Positions 12,901-27,900 of a stretch of 64,000 nucleotides of DNA are shown here, in pieces. The number at the start of each line of letters is the position of its first letter. Position 1 is the stretch's first letter. Origin of the DNA: Siphonodentalium dalli (lineage: Eukaryota; Mollusca; Scaphopoda; Gadilida; Siphonodentaliidae); assembly GCA_032622095.1 (NCBI GenBank), contig CP136061.1, positions 233,242,944 to 233,306,943 on the forward strand, in the 5' to 3' direction. A program made the position numbers and the translations under genes. The notes below the pieces were generated by a model. It saw only the letters and a list, made by a program, of their open reading frames with translations, was not told where the DNA came from and did not search any database.

Positions 12901-15900
12901 TGTCGTTGCCCGGATTGACCACTCGTCGTTCGTCCGTCTGTCTGTCCGTCTGTCTGTCTGTCCGTATACACTTTACGAGTAATGCGATAACTCAAACATT
13001 TTCTATCCGATCGAAACCAAATTTTGTATATGAGTTTCACAGCCCAAAATACAGATCGAGTTCGAATTTGGGTTTGATCCGATTAATTTTAAAGGAGTTA
13101 TGACCCTTTTTCGAGAATTTTTTATTATTTTTTTTAAATTCAATTTTTTTAGATTTAGCTCCTTGCTAAATTTAGCATATATATACAGATATTAAATTTT
13201 GTTTGAACTTTAATAACAATAACAAACAAAAATTAATAATAAAAAAAATTTGACACTTTCATTTATTTTAGTTTTATACGATTAATTAGGTGTGATATCC
13301 TGTTTTGAAAATATGAAGATTTTATTGCAATAGTTTCATGTAATATAATTATATCAATAAATTACCATGTGATCATCCAACATCCAGAGTATATGAGAGG
13401 ATTTTTATAGATGTTGTCATTCCAAGTGAAATCTGTTATGAAATGAGTGATGACATATGATACAGAGCTCTGGTGGTTCAAGCAAGATAAACAACACTGG
13501 TGGCTGGCTGTTTGTTTATTCTAACTGTCAAATTGATTAATGGCAGCACAAGACTGGTGTTTTCCTATTATTGAAATTTCATTACAGGGTGAGATAAGGG
13601 CCCCCTCACCTATATAAGTGTCTTCTAAATTCCATTAATTTGCTTCAAAAATAATTAACCCTTTCCAAGGTTTCCATAGACACATGCTATAATGTACATG
13701 GACTCTTCCTCATATCTCTTAATATATATTGGGTATCTTTGCACACTATTCACTTCTATCAATTTTGGTATTGACTGATTAATTGATTTTTGAAAAATAT
13801 ATTAACCCTTCAGACACGTGCTTTCAAAATTAAAACAACAGCTGATAGCCAATATGATTTATCTATGCAATGGGGAAACAGGCAGATAAATATACATGAC
13901 TATTGTAAGTAATGACTTGTTTTGAAAATCAATATGGTAGTTGTTAGTATTTCCAGGAACCTTATTTTCCCATTTGTTCACATTTTCATGGTTGATTGAA
14001 TTTTAGGGGCCACAGAGCACTTAGAAGATTAACATTGAAGGTTGTGGCTTTTAGTGCCCAAGCTACTTGTAAAACATTGTAATGTGTGAAACCATTCAAA
14101 TGAGGGCTAACTTACTTTCTTTTATATGAATGATTTAGTGGTCATAGGGGCCAGCATCCCCATCATATTATGTCTGTATAACATTATATAGATAATACTT
14201 TTGAATTGTATAAACTACATATATTTTTGAAAACCATACACCCCTGTTATGAAACACTTAATCTTATTTAATACACAGGTCATATCTGTCCATGTTTGAT
14301 AAACAAATAACTGGGGAGAATGGGGGAAGGGGGGGGGTAATTAAAGTACCATTTAAATACGAGATGGAATCCCCTACATATATGTCGTTCTAAGCAGTCT
14401 GGCTTGTCAACAATTATAATTTCTCTTTAGAAGTGAATAATAAATTTTGAATATCTGGCATGTCAAAAGTGGCAAAGATAGGTATTTATCACTTTTGCTT
14501 CCAATGAGTTAACTTAAACTCCTAAACATGTCCTCCGAAATCACTAAACCATTGGATCTCACAGTGAGAGGTCCTTGTGTGAATAGGGACAGAGTTATGA
14601 GATTTAAAACTACTCCTCCCCAACCCAAATACTTTAACCCTTTCTTAAGACAAATTATTTGAGCTTTTGATTTCAAGTTGGGTACTGATATATGGATTAA
14701 TTCCTGTGATCATATCTTTGACAAATTATCAGTTATGGCTAGTCACTATCGCCAAGGTATGGGTTAAACATCTGCCGATCGTGATCGGCCTCTCGTTTAT
14801 TTCTGTTTGTGGGGGTGAAATGGAATATCAGAGATTTGGAATTTTTTTGGGTTGCAGTTCGAAATCCCCCCCCAAACTGAGACCACCTAGACACGTCCCT
14901 GCATGAAACATGATCGGTTCAATATTCAAATATAGACTTTAGATTTTTTGCCTCAGGAAAAACAAGCAAATTTGGCAATTTATGGTAAACACACTGTCAC
15001 ATGGAATTAATTGACCATTGTTTATGTTTGTCGACATTCAACATTCAACTCATAAGAATATACCTTAATAGAGTATTTGCCTGTAGTAATTTAATTTTTA
15101 TTACTATTTGATTGCTCAAAACAGTAAATTAATTTATTGACATTATTTAAACTCATGCAGCAGAAAGATTTCCCAACAGGATACAGGCCCCTAGGGAAAA
15201 ATACCAAATGTACCATTATATTACTATACCAGTGACACGATTCACAAGTCCGATTTTGGGAAAAACACACCATCTATAATATATACCTCATAGATTCTCA
15301 AAATCGCTAATCTCAGTCAAAGTATATTTCGATGTGTCTTACTGGCCATGACATTTCCTTTATTCTGATAATAACTTGATAGTATCAAATGAAGGTACTG
15401 GTACCTGTAAATCAAGATATATAGAACACTAGCGAAACCTACCAACAAAAAGCGGGGGGCATGTTTTTGCTGAGTGGACATTCTTGTCCCCCGAAAAATT
15501 TATTTACGGGGGACTATAGAAACGGGATCCGTCCGTCCGTTCATCTGTCCGTCCATCACACTTTGAGTACCTTCATGGTGTAATCATCTCCTCCTACAGA
15601 TTTCATCCCAGAGATTTGACACTTAAGAATGTTGTTGCCCATATATTGAAGATGTGCAACATGTATATAGATGACGGATTTTTTTTTTTTTTACGGTGTT
15701 ATTAACCCTTTTCGACTTAGAAAATTTCAACATTTTTTATAATTTTCAATATGAGGGTACCTTCATGGTGTAATTAACTCCTCCTACAGTTTTCATCATA
15801 GAGATTTGAAACTTCAGAGTATTGTTACCCACATATTGGAGATGTGCAACATGTATATAGATGATGGAATTTTTTTATTTTTTTTTACAGAATTATTAAC

Positions 15901-18900
15901 CCTTTCGACTTCGAACATTTCAACATTTAAAAAAATTTCTTTAACAAAGCGGCATCGACTTACCACGTTGTCGGGGGACACTGTTGTCGGCTGACCTTTT
16001 ATTTTTTAATTATTGAGGATATTAGGTGGACAGGGACTCTTAAGGCCCATTTTACTCCCAAATTTCCAGTAGATTTTGCAAGTTTTCGGTTCAATATCGT
16101 GACTTCCCTTCATTTGATACTGTCGAATTATACATCAAAAGAAAGGAAGTTCCATGGCCAATGAGTCACATTGAATTTTATTGTGTCTGAGATGAATGAT
16201 TTTGAGAATCTATGAGGAATATGATAGTGTGTTTTTAAAAATTGGACTTGTGAACCTTGTCACTGGTATAGTATATATTTGTGTATCTGGTATTTTTCCC
16301 CAGTGGCCTGTGGTCATAGTCCAATTCAGGTCCCTTGTCTTATGTGATACCAGTCCTTTTGTGCAGTTGTTAAAAAATAACTCAATTTTTTTTACCCTAA
16401 TTCATTTTACAGAAAAGAATGATTGTGTAATGAACCGTGTGTACATTTCCAGTGTTAGTCTGGTCGTTGAGACTCGTTTTTGAGGTGAACCTATTGACAA
16501 GCTGTTTTTGGTGTCATTTTGTCAGGCAGAATCTGGGGAACAAAATAGCCAAAATCGCTTTGGGGAAAAATTTCTACTGCTCTTTGAAATAGGGTCGTGT
16601 TTATGGCTTTTTGTGTCAATTGTTCTGTTCCTTATTAGTCCAGTCAATCGAATGGAAAGGAACACCCAGTCATGAACAAATTGCTAGCAGTGTCTTTTGG
16701 TGTGTTTTAATGCGACTATCCCCATATAATAACATATCCAAAATCCCCATGAATGCCAGGATGGGAAAGTCGTCATTTTTGGGTCAAAAGTCAGGAATAT
16801 GTAAAACAAAAAATGGTGAAAATTGTAATTTTCTAGTTGAAACTCAGATTCTAAGGTGAACCTATGTTAAATTGGTAACAAGCTGTTTTTGGTGTTATAT
16901 TGTCGAGGCAGAATCTGGGCAACAATATATCCAAAATCCGCTTTGGGTAAAATTTTCTACAGATCTTTTGTTGTCAATTTTGCAGTGCCTTATTAGACCA
17001 GTCAAACTGATGGCCAGATTTGCTATGCAATGACTTTTGGTGTTTTTCAGTGTGACTATACTCATCTAATAACATATCCAAAATCCCCATGAATTCCAGG
17101 ATGGGAAAGTTGTCATCTTTGGGTCAAAAGACTGGAATATGTAAAAAAAAAAATGCTGCCAACCATAGACACTCAGTCGTGTTTCCTGACTGCCAAATGT
17201 GACCAAATAATACATATACTAAATTGGCATGTGTTTCATGAAGGGAAATCGTTAATTTTGGGAAAAATGAAGAAAATATATAAGAAAATGGTGAAAATTG
17301 GAATTTTAGGTCGGCCAACATGCATCTCCCAGACTGGGGCCCCAGTGTTATACTTGATCCATGTTTTTGTTTGTAAGGATGTCTGCTCAAACTAGTTTGA
17401 TGCTAGCATGTGGCCGTTTATGCACCAGGCAATATGGCAGCCATTTCCAGGAGTGTACTACCAATTAATTCAATTGTCCTCTAAATTTATTAATGTGACA
17501 GAAACATGCAATAAAAAGCACACTATTCTTGTTGCCATAGCATGTGCCTGCCATTTCGTGCATAATTTGACTTTAAAACTATAAAATGTCGAATACTAAT
17601 CTGTTATAATAAGTCATATACTGAGGATTTGACAATTCAGTGTCTCAAAATGACAGTGAAAATGGCAGTCGGAAGTGAACAATTTAAAGTGATATGAAAC
17701 ACTCCGGTAGGTATGAATATTATCCCAAATTTACAATACACACCGTCAGCCTAATATAATTGTTGAATGCAATGAGTAATGGTGACGAAATCATTTGCGT
17801 TAGTTTATCGCCGATTGTTGCGTCCCGAATCGAGATGTAAATATTTACAATTGAGTGTAGTTCAGGCAATGTTTTCTATGGAGTGGTACGGTCGATGTTA
17901 GTAAAATGCTACATTCATCCAGTTGGCATTGGTCGATGTTAGTAAAATGCTACATTCATCCAGTTGGCATAGCGTCTGGTTACTAACTGATCAGTTTCAC
18001 GCACCCGAACAAGTACATAATATGTCTTTAAGAGTTATTTAAAGTACTAAAGTACTGTGGTGAACTTTAGCAAAAATTGCCCAATTTTACTACTTGCGGC
18101 AGCCATTTTATCCATTTTTGGGAATGATGGCTTCATTTCTGATAAAATGAGCAGTTGAGCACCAGTGGTTCATATCTGACATCTAATGAGTATTCATTCA
18201 CTGGTTTGTTTGATTCGCGGATATTCTGGGCATTAAAATAATAGTCGATTTTTCTTCGAAATTTAGTACATCTATTTCGAATTTGAGGAACACTGAAGGA
18301 CCCAAATTCCCAATCCTTGTGATATGGCTCACAATTATTAGGCATTGTTTTAAAATGGTACATGTTTGCCATTTAAACCACATTTCTTATCAATGGAAAC
18401 GATGAAATTAAGCGATAATTGTCCTATTTTACCACTTTCGGTCTCCATTTTATCCACCATTTTGAACTTAGACAATTGTACACGAAATGACATACGTCTG
18501 TCATGACAACAACAAAATTTGTTTATGTTGCCATCTGTATAACTTAAATTGAAATGCCATTCCAAGTGTATATTCCATAATGAATGGAAAATTATACATA
18601 AAAACCTTAAAGGATTGCTATCCTGATGAATACAACAAAACACTATCGGAAAGCCACCCCTATTATGATCACAATGATCCATGTCCCATAACAATCGCGT
18701 AATAAATAAGTCGAGAATTAAATAAATAATACCCCCACCAGTTGTCGGCTATCTCCGTTGCAAATCCTCATATGATGTCAAATGAGTAGACTAATTAAAA
18801 ACACGGAATCGGAGTCGAAGTTATATGTGTCTACCTATATGACGTCATATGAGTGGCGATGTATAATGCGGAATCGACAAGAGCGTGTGAGTGTCGAATT

Positions 18901-21900
18901 ACTGCGGAACATGTCAATAACATTATGTATTCGCTGTGTATTGTCATCGCCCGGTGAGTTATCTTCATGTACTTGTCATAAGTGCTCTTTGGAATGTTAA
19001 TGTTTTGACAAAAATATAGCCCGGAAGGCGGATTGAGCGGGGTTGATAACACTATCGTGTGAAAAAATAAAGTTTATAAAAACGCGAGTCCTCATGTGAA
19101 CTCTATATTCGGGTGCATGTTCACGATGTTGCTCTAAATGCAGTGTTTTCGGCTGTGGCCGGTATAGTGACTCTCAATAAGGTATAACTCTACATTCATT
19201 TCCAAGCGATTTTCGTTTACGTGACATTTGGTAGGATTTCTGTGGGAAACCCATTGCGCAAAATCAGAAACTATTAAAATGGTTGACGATGAAATGGTCC
19301 AGAATTTGTTCCGTCCACTTCGAAAAAAAAGGTGTTTTGAGCACATGGTGAATACACTTTGCCCCAACAGTGGCTACCGATGACAACTCAGAAGAGACGC
19401 AACACCCACATTAAACAAACCTACCACTAACGGGAATGCCATCATAAGAAAAACATCAACTCCCGAAATTATATAAATTTGCCGGAGCATCCAGCCGTGA
19501 GTATATCCAATTGAACCTTGGATATACTAAATAAAGAGCTTTTAATTTTATGAGTCGGGTATGGTTACGAATACATAAAATTGCAGTTAAAGTGGGGAGT
19601 ATATTAATGAATAATTTAGTAAATATTCACGATGACAACTATTAAGTTGAGTCCCCACTTTCCTTCACCATGACTCAATAAAGAGCATTTCATGTTCAGC
19701 GTATTCCTGATATCGTGCGAATAAAAAGCCTTTAATAAACCGGAAATTGCTATGACTTTGACTGGTATATAAACATATATATTGAAAGTTTGTGTACATG
19801 TATTTACATGTATTGGTGTTATTAGTAAATATTCACGATGACAACTATTCTAAGTCGAGTCCCCATTTTCCTTTACCATGATTCAACAAAGAGCGTTCCC
19901 TGTTAAGCATATTCCCGATATGGTGCGAATAAAGACCGTTTGTATATGTGATTACTTATTAAATCGGATTTGTGTCCCTCCTTCAAAAAGTGTTATATAT
20001 GATTGGATGTTCAAACGAACCACAGCCAACGTTTTTTTAATTGACACAAAATGGTCGATGATATGTAATTGACACAAAGAGGTCGATGATATTTTCCAAA
20101 TGCCATATATACATAGAAAAACTTGCAAACAGCATAAGGCTACGGAACGGAAACTGTCATATGTTTAGAAAACCTGAACAGTTCAAAACATTCATATGGA
20201 GAGATAATACATTTTCGATCTTATAACTCGTCTGGATTGACTCACAACCACACCAATACTTGTTTTTGTTATGCCCTAAGTACTGGATTCTACAAAGTTT
20301 TATATATGATTATAGTCTGTACGTGTGCGTGGATATGGATACAAGCATCTATTCTATTATTTATACTGATACCTGTTTTAGGGGGTAGCAGGAAGACAGC
20401 CCGATAGGGCTAGGCTACCCCCGACAATATACTGCTTTACCTTATTATGTATTTCTGCCATTGTATCATGTATATTGTAAATAAATTATCCTATCCTATC
20501 ACTTTAAAACATATTATTGGCTTACTTTAGTGAATAAAACAGGTAAGATAGTATTCAAACATTATCTCCACTGAAGAATGTATAGCTAAGATTATTGTAA
20601 CAGAACGATGTTTCCACGGACTGTTCTTTCACTAGAATCTTCCAAATTATAAGGCTACTTTTAAAAACCTAGAGACTTTCAAACTTTGATAGTCAGATTA
20701 TTGTAAGGTACAGTGTGTACTCAAACTGGAACAGGGTAAGGACACAAGAACATACTTAGTACTGATGTCCTCTCATGGGAATGTTGGTCACAAGGAATGG
20801 TGAGGTGAATTCCTGGATGTACCGGTACCTGCGCAATAAGTTATATAAACAATTTTTTACACATTGCATGGGTACATTCAGGATTTGATGACAATGACGC
20901 CAAATTATTTTAGGTGTGCAGACCATTTGGCCATTCAGGTACACTGCACTTGGTGAACCCAGGAAAAACCACAAATGTGACATGAGTTATGTATTCTGAC
21001 AGGCTCAAGTTTAAACATATGTCACTTGCTATTGCAAAACAAATTGACCTTTCCCTATAAATACTGGACCAGAATTCTGGATCCGGTTTGTATGTTTATA
21101 CATCTTCCAGTCATACATCCTCATCATTTATCTGTTTCTATAGAATATGTCATCACGATTCATAGAATAAAATATTGGAATTATTACTAGAGGATCATTG
21201 TCCTTAATATATACGTATCCCAAAAGTATACACAACGTGAAGAGTGGAAGGAAAATAAGGACAGGGTAAAAACGCCCAGGGACTCTGCTACAATTATCAA
21301 CTAAGATTATTGAAAAGTCCAACCACCATTTCAGAGAAGACAACATTTGAACTAGGGACCAGCCTTGAGGGAGACTCGGGACAAATATTCTCCCTAAAAT
21401 ATGGCACTTCTCCCTATTTTTTGCCCCAGGGAGAAGTGCGTTCTGTCTCATATACCAGTATGCATATGTCCCAACAGCATATTTAAAGTAGATTTATTGA
21501 TTACTAGCTGATATGCCCGACTTCGTCCGGGCAATTTAGGGATTTTTTTGTGATCGCCTCCGTCTGGGCAGAATCGGTCCAGAATCATGCCTATATGGGG
21601 GAGGTCAAGGACACAGTTGCACGTGAAATTGGACCCGCCCATATTGTTCCCAGGATCAAAGTAGACCTACAATCCAAATTAGAGTTCGATTGGTTGAGGA
21701 CCAGAAACATGCCTATATGAGTATATGAGCGAAATCAAGGTCAAGGACATGGTCGCGCGTGAAATTGTACCCACCCATATTGTTCCCGGGATCAAAGTAG
21801 GCCTACATACCAAATTTGAGTCGGATCAGTATAGCAGTTTTCGAGTCTATAACACATACACATATAGACAGAAGTTCCAAAATATATAATAGACTAGCTG

Positions 21901-24900
21901 GGAGACCCTGTCGTTGCTCGGGTAAAGAATGAGTAAATTGTTAGTGCCCCCTCAAGTCATTTAAATTAATTATTAGTCATCTGAGGTAAACAGCACAGAA
22001 TCGTATTGCATGACAATCCCAGGATAAAGTTACCTCTATCTTTTATGTTGATAATAAACACTCTTCATTGCTAACTATTAGTGCCTCTTTAAGATCAACA
22101 TCACCTATCCCATGACACTCCCCGTGTCTAATGACCTCTGTGTGTCAATTTTTCCACATACATTGTATCTTCTGAGCTAATAATATAATTACTTAGTCCC
22201 CAGTTAAGTCATCTGAAGTCAAAAATGCCTATGATATTCCCCTGGTCAGGTGACCCCTGTGTGCCAATTTTCCTTCAAATTGTCTGAGCTGATAAGGAAC
22301 ATTCTTTATTGCTCATATATCATAATATAATTGTTAGGTTCCCCATTAGGTTCAACAGCACCTATATAATGGTACTCCCCAGATCAATGTGCTTCCCAGG
22401 TCATTCATTTTGGGAATGTGATTAATTATGGTGTAAATAAATTGTTTCTTAAGTCATGTGAGCCACCTATCCCGTGACACTCGTCAGGTAAATTTACCCC
22501 TGTGAATAAATTATCAATGACCAGATTCCAACCATTTTGGATATATAATTAATTATTTGGTTAAGATAATTATTAGTGCCCCATTAAGACATCTGATGTC
22601 AATGACACCTATATCTTGACTCTCCGGGTCAATTGACCTCGGTTACACATTTTCAGCTCCAGTACAGGTTGTCCAGCTGTTTGGTCGACCATAGCCCGAC
22701 AGGCAAAACAAAAAACAAAACAAAATTGAGTTTTATTTGTACATGTAGATAATAATGGTATTCTTACTCACTATAATCATTTTATAAATGGGCTCTTGTG
22801 TTGTATAATATAAATTGGATCATAGAAGGGTGAAATTGTACTTCATCCATTGTTACTTCTCCCTGATAACTGTCCCCATCTCCCTTCTCCCAATCTGAAA
22901 CCTGAGTCTGGTCCTTGCTACATACAAAACTAATTTTTTGAAAATCTATACATATAAAAGAGTAGGATCTGTCTGTCTGTCCAGATTTTTCTCTCAGACC
23001 CCTGGACCGATTTCAACCAAATTTGCTGTGGTGACTCGGGTTATTCTGGTAGAGGTTTTTTTGGAGATCAAACTATTTAAACAATCAATATGCGCATGTA
23101 TCGTACACATGGGGCACAGATCTCTAATGCACAAATGAGCCGATGGCCTTTGGCCCCTTTGTGCAGGCGCCACAGGCCCCTCCTTTGGGAGCCTTTTTCG
23201 GCTATTAACTCATATTGGAATGATTCTTCGTTTTTCCATTCTGAAAACTTCCGTGGAGAGTTTCACATCACTTTAATTGTCAAGTTTATTTTTAGATTCT
23301 ACCAAGGATCTGTTAAAAATGGTCGCATCAGTGCAAGACGAACAGAGGCAAATAGCTGCTGAGATTAATGCTTTGAAGTTCCAGGTCGAAACGGTGAGAA
23401 GAACTTATCTATGTAGTTTACTATTGCTGACATATGTTTTGATGAATTATTGTGGGTGTCCATCTGTCATGTCACAATGTAAGTGTGGTGACTTTAACAA
23501 ACTTTCTTCGTTTTTGACTAGATTTGGTCCATGGTTTCTACTCATGTGTCCTGACTCCCTTGAATGAGTTTGATAATCAGTTCCGTCGGAACTACTGGAC
23601 CATTTACATGTGTATCTATTATCCCGGCATAAGCGCGATAACTTCAACAAACGTTATCTGATTTCAACCAAATTTGGTTCATGTCTTAGTGGGGCACTAA
23701 TGCTTCGCACAGTACTATTTTTCATGCATTAAAGATCACTCGCATACTGACGTATAGTGGTCAGTCTATTCCGAGTTCCACCCTGCACACTGTGTAAAGT
23801 TTAGTGATGTGTTGTGACTGTTGTCTCACTCCAACGGTGGGTAAGATAATTGTCTATTTCGATCAATGGTATTGATGTTGTGAAAAGACCCAAGCACGCT
23901 CATTTAAATACACCTCTGCGCCTCGCGCGTCGGTGTCATTAAAGTGCTGGGGTTTCCCATAACATCAATACCTATTGCTCAGTAGGTAATTATTACCACC
24001 CGTCCCATTTTTTTTTCAGCAGGGAATATAGGAATGGGTTCGTCCTTCTGTCTGTTCGTCATAACATCCCAAACCGCTTTTCCGGGGGTTATTTCCAACA
24101 ATTATCAATGGATTTAAAAGATTTTGGGAGAATATCTTAAACTAGTTTGCAAACTAGGCCCGGTCGACATTTTCACCAGAGTTACGGCCCTTAAATTGTA
24201 ATTTTTGACGAAAAGTTGTCCATGGGTTATTTGAACTATTATCAATGGATTTGAAAGATGTTTGGTATATTAGTTCACAAAAGGAGTATCTGAAACGAGT
24301 TCGCAAACTAGGGGCCAGGCCATACATTTTCTATGGCCCTCAATTAATTTTTAGCATATTTTTAAAATGCCCATCCCCAACTTTGCCAACTTAGGTTGGG
24401 GAGACTGCCATTGGCGACTGCTTGTTTGTTTTGCTTGGACAATAATTTATGGCAAATTGTTTCAGCTCTCAAAATTATAAAGAGGTTTGTGTTAATGTAT
24501 TAATTAATATTCATGTAAAACTGTAAAGTGACAATTCCGAAGTTAGAGGCCTATCACTGGTTGTTGAGGCTACTTTTTACTTAGTTCAATTTTCATGTCA
24601 GTGATGCCGAGAACTATTGAAATACCATCATTATTAGTGTGGTGCAGTAGAACTACATGTACCTATCTTTACTAAATATTTAACAGTTACCTTCTATGTA
24701 CACAACTATATATAAATATATATCAATATCATGGTGGTCTTAAATGTAATTTCGAGAACAATAAATAACTGCATGCCTTTGGATACATTATTTTTACAGA
24801 AATTATTTTCAGCTTTGAATTCGCTGCTTTGGGTGCGCAAATTCAAAGTGTGCATTTTAAAAACTAAGCAAGAAATAATACTGCATGAATTTAGATATGA

Positions 24901-27900
24901 GTGAGTAATGCTTCAGACTAGAACAAGTACAGTAATGCTCTAATTAATTGACTCCTTAACCACAGCAGAATTATGGGTAATTTTTCAGGATTTAGTCGGA
25001 AAAATATGGCTTGTCGCCATTCATCGGAAAGCTCTCACTGAGAGCTTTCCGATGAATGGCAACAAGCCATATTTCCGACTAAATCCTGAAAAATTACCCA
25101 TAATTCTGCTGTGGTTAAGGAGTCGATTAATTAGAGCATTACTGTAAGTGATACTCCTTGTTTCCCTGGGCCGATAGTAACATTCTTATTTTATTCCTCT
25201 AGCTAGAGATGCAGTGTACTGATGAACGAGATGAACCAGGGGAAGAGAAGCATCCTCCTGTTCACATCCCGGCATCGACAATAAAGGATCTGATGGAGAT
25301 CGAGGCAATGTTGGACAGTCCGTCTGCCATGAAGGCACTGGTAAGGCCCTAAAAATTTAAGCCTAAAAACGAGTGATGTTTACAGTAACAAAGGGAAAAA
25401 TGTAGGGATGGGCGGATATGAAGGCACTGGTCCAACTTTGGGTATTTGATGTCAAAACTTACTGGTTAATTTTTTCTATATTAAATGGGTTCTCCCATTC
25501 ATTTATAAAAGTATACAGTAATGCCCTAAATAATTGACTCCTTAACCACATCAGAATTATTGATAATTTTTCAGGATTTATTCGGAAATATGGCTTGTTG
25601 CCATTCATCGGAAGGCTCTCACTGAGAGCTTTCCGATGAATGGCATCAAGCCATATTTCATGCTTTTCAAAACTTTATGGCTTGAGAAATGATAAATTGA
25701 CTTTGCATGGCCTAATTAGTTGGTATTTGCTATTTTTTTTTCTTCATAGGTTCGCCAGTATAACTGCATAGGTGGATCGTCCCACCAAGAAGTAGTGTCC
25801 AAGATTTTTGCTGCTACAATGGTGCACGACCTTGCAGTAAGAATTAATTGGACTGGAAAAGGGTCCAAGAGGAAACAACCAATGCTCGACTTCCCAAAGC
25901 TCATCAAGTGTATGCTAAGTAAGTGATAATAAAAAGATATCGTAAAAAAACTCAGTTTATCGCTTCATTCCAACAAAATCAAAGAAACTGGAAACTTCAT
26001 ATTTGGACTATTTCTTAGTGAAAATTCATTAGAAACAGGAAGATTTTAACATAAAAGTAACAAAAAATATACAGGAAAGCAAAAGATTAAGACTTGAGTA
26101 TCTGTTGTGATGGCAATAGAGAACTATGTGTGGAAACCACAATATTAAAATTCATACAAGTTGATAGCAAAGGGCTTAAGAGTTTTTGGTCAGAAAATAA
26201 GTCATTTTAGTTATTACTAAAATATTAAGTGTTATGGACACTGAGAAAAATCTTGATGGTTCTGAGGACATCTTTTAAAGACATATTATATATTTATTTC
26301 ACTTGTTGAAACTGATATTTTATGACTCCGCCACTACACCTATTTGAAGAAAGCATCATTAGACTATTATTTTCCAAAATTTCAACAACAACGGATGCAC
26401 CCTTTTGTAGAACACGTCATCAGTCTGCCATTTGTCCCGAACAAATCGCCGGTAAACAAATGAGAATGATTACTAACGAGAGTCACTTTATTTGATGTAT
26501 AATAATATGATAGAATGATGTTGTGTAACTGGCAATTTTGATACAAAATTAATTAAAGTTCCTGCTTTGAGCAAGCTTATTCACTGTGCATCCCATCATA
26601 GTGTTTCACATTACTTTAAGTACATCATTCATGTTGTATATACAAATATACACCTTAAGATGCATCAGGCTTATGAAGTACTCAGCTCGATGTAACATAT
26701 ATACATTAATTCATAATTGAGGAGTATGAAGATTAAAAACGTCTTGTTTGTCTTGTTTCCAGCATCGGCTACGAGACATCAAAATCTCACTGAGGTTATA
26801 TTTGCTAGTCATGCCAAAATGTGTCTTCGTCGTGCACCTGATAGACATGGAGGTCGCAGTCAACAAAAACAGAAAATAAAAAATCAAGTGGAGTCATCGG
26901 TAAGCCAAATATATCATATAATCAAATTTACCTCTGTGTTTTTCAACATGTTTCATGATTTTCAGTGGTTTCACTGATTTTACTGTTTACTGTCTTGGAA
27001 TTGCTTTTGGTGCCAAGGCAGTGGTCTTTCACTGAAAATCATGAAACACAACATTGTTATTCTATGAAAAAAACAATAATTTAGCTGCTTAGTTTCCTGT
27101 CATTTGTAAAACAAAAATGGGTTTCATAAAAAAAATTGGGGATTTTGGGCAACATATTTTATCTTAAAGATATATTATGTACTTATTCGGGTGCATGAAA
27201 CTAGTAAGTTAGTATTCAGGCACTATGCCAACTGAAGGAATATAGCATTCTAGTAACATCGCCGAAAATTTCAAACAAATCGACCTTACCAATCCATAGA
27301 AAACATCGTCTGAGGCTATGCACAATTGGAAATATTTACTTCTCGATTCGGGATGCAACTATCTGCGATAAGCTAACGAAAACGATTTCGCCATCCAGAG
27401 TCGCTGTATTTAATTAATATATAAGAATGGCGGTGTTATTTCGAACTATTATCAATGAATTTGAAAGATGTTTGGTATATTAGTTCACAAAAGGAGTATC
27501 TGTAAAAAAAAGTTCGTAAACTAGGGGCCAGGCCATACATTTTCACTAGAGTAATGGCCCTCAGATTGTAATTTGATTGTAATTGTAATTTTTGAGCATT
27601 TTAAGCCCGAACTAAAACACATATTAACCAATCTCAAACAAATTAATTTTTGGCATATTTTTAAAATGCCCATCCCCAACTTTGCCAACTTAGGTGGGGG
27701 AGACTGCCATTGGCGACTGCTTGTTTGTTTTGCTTGTACAATAATTTTTGGCAAATTGTTTCAGCTCTCAAAATCATAAAGAGGTTTGTGTTACTGTATT
27801 AATTGATATTCATGTAAAACTGTAAAGTGACAATTCCAAAGTTAGAGGCTTATCACTGGTTGTTGAGGCCACTTTTTACTTAGTTCGATATTCATGTCAG

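Larger units (their letters stand above)
24228..27437 (+). repeat. Copy a of 3.2 kb tandem duplication (exons 4a-6a)
   Basis: Starts near 'gaactattatcaatggattt' and is repeated from 27440. The match covers exons, introns and the downstream 'gggcaacatattttatctta' stretch. It contains a full TA-type MITE (24930-25144) absent from copy b. Confidence 0.82.

Noticed and set aside
12888-13103. Overlapping ORFs with CLSVCLSVR or TDRQTDGQTDG
   Set aside because: They are translations of a (GTCTGTCC)n simple repeat in a dispersed element, open on both strands.
17153-17395. Overlapping 80- and 88-codon ORFs
   Set aside because: Inside the 375 bp tandem repeat region, both strands open, no domain.
26717-26977. 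ORF containing exon 6a as a single long frame (and 35022-35348)
   Set aside because: Only 26763-26899 and 35068-35204 are supported by splice sites and phase; the rest is intron read-through.
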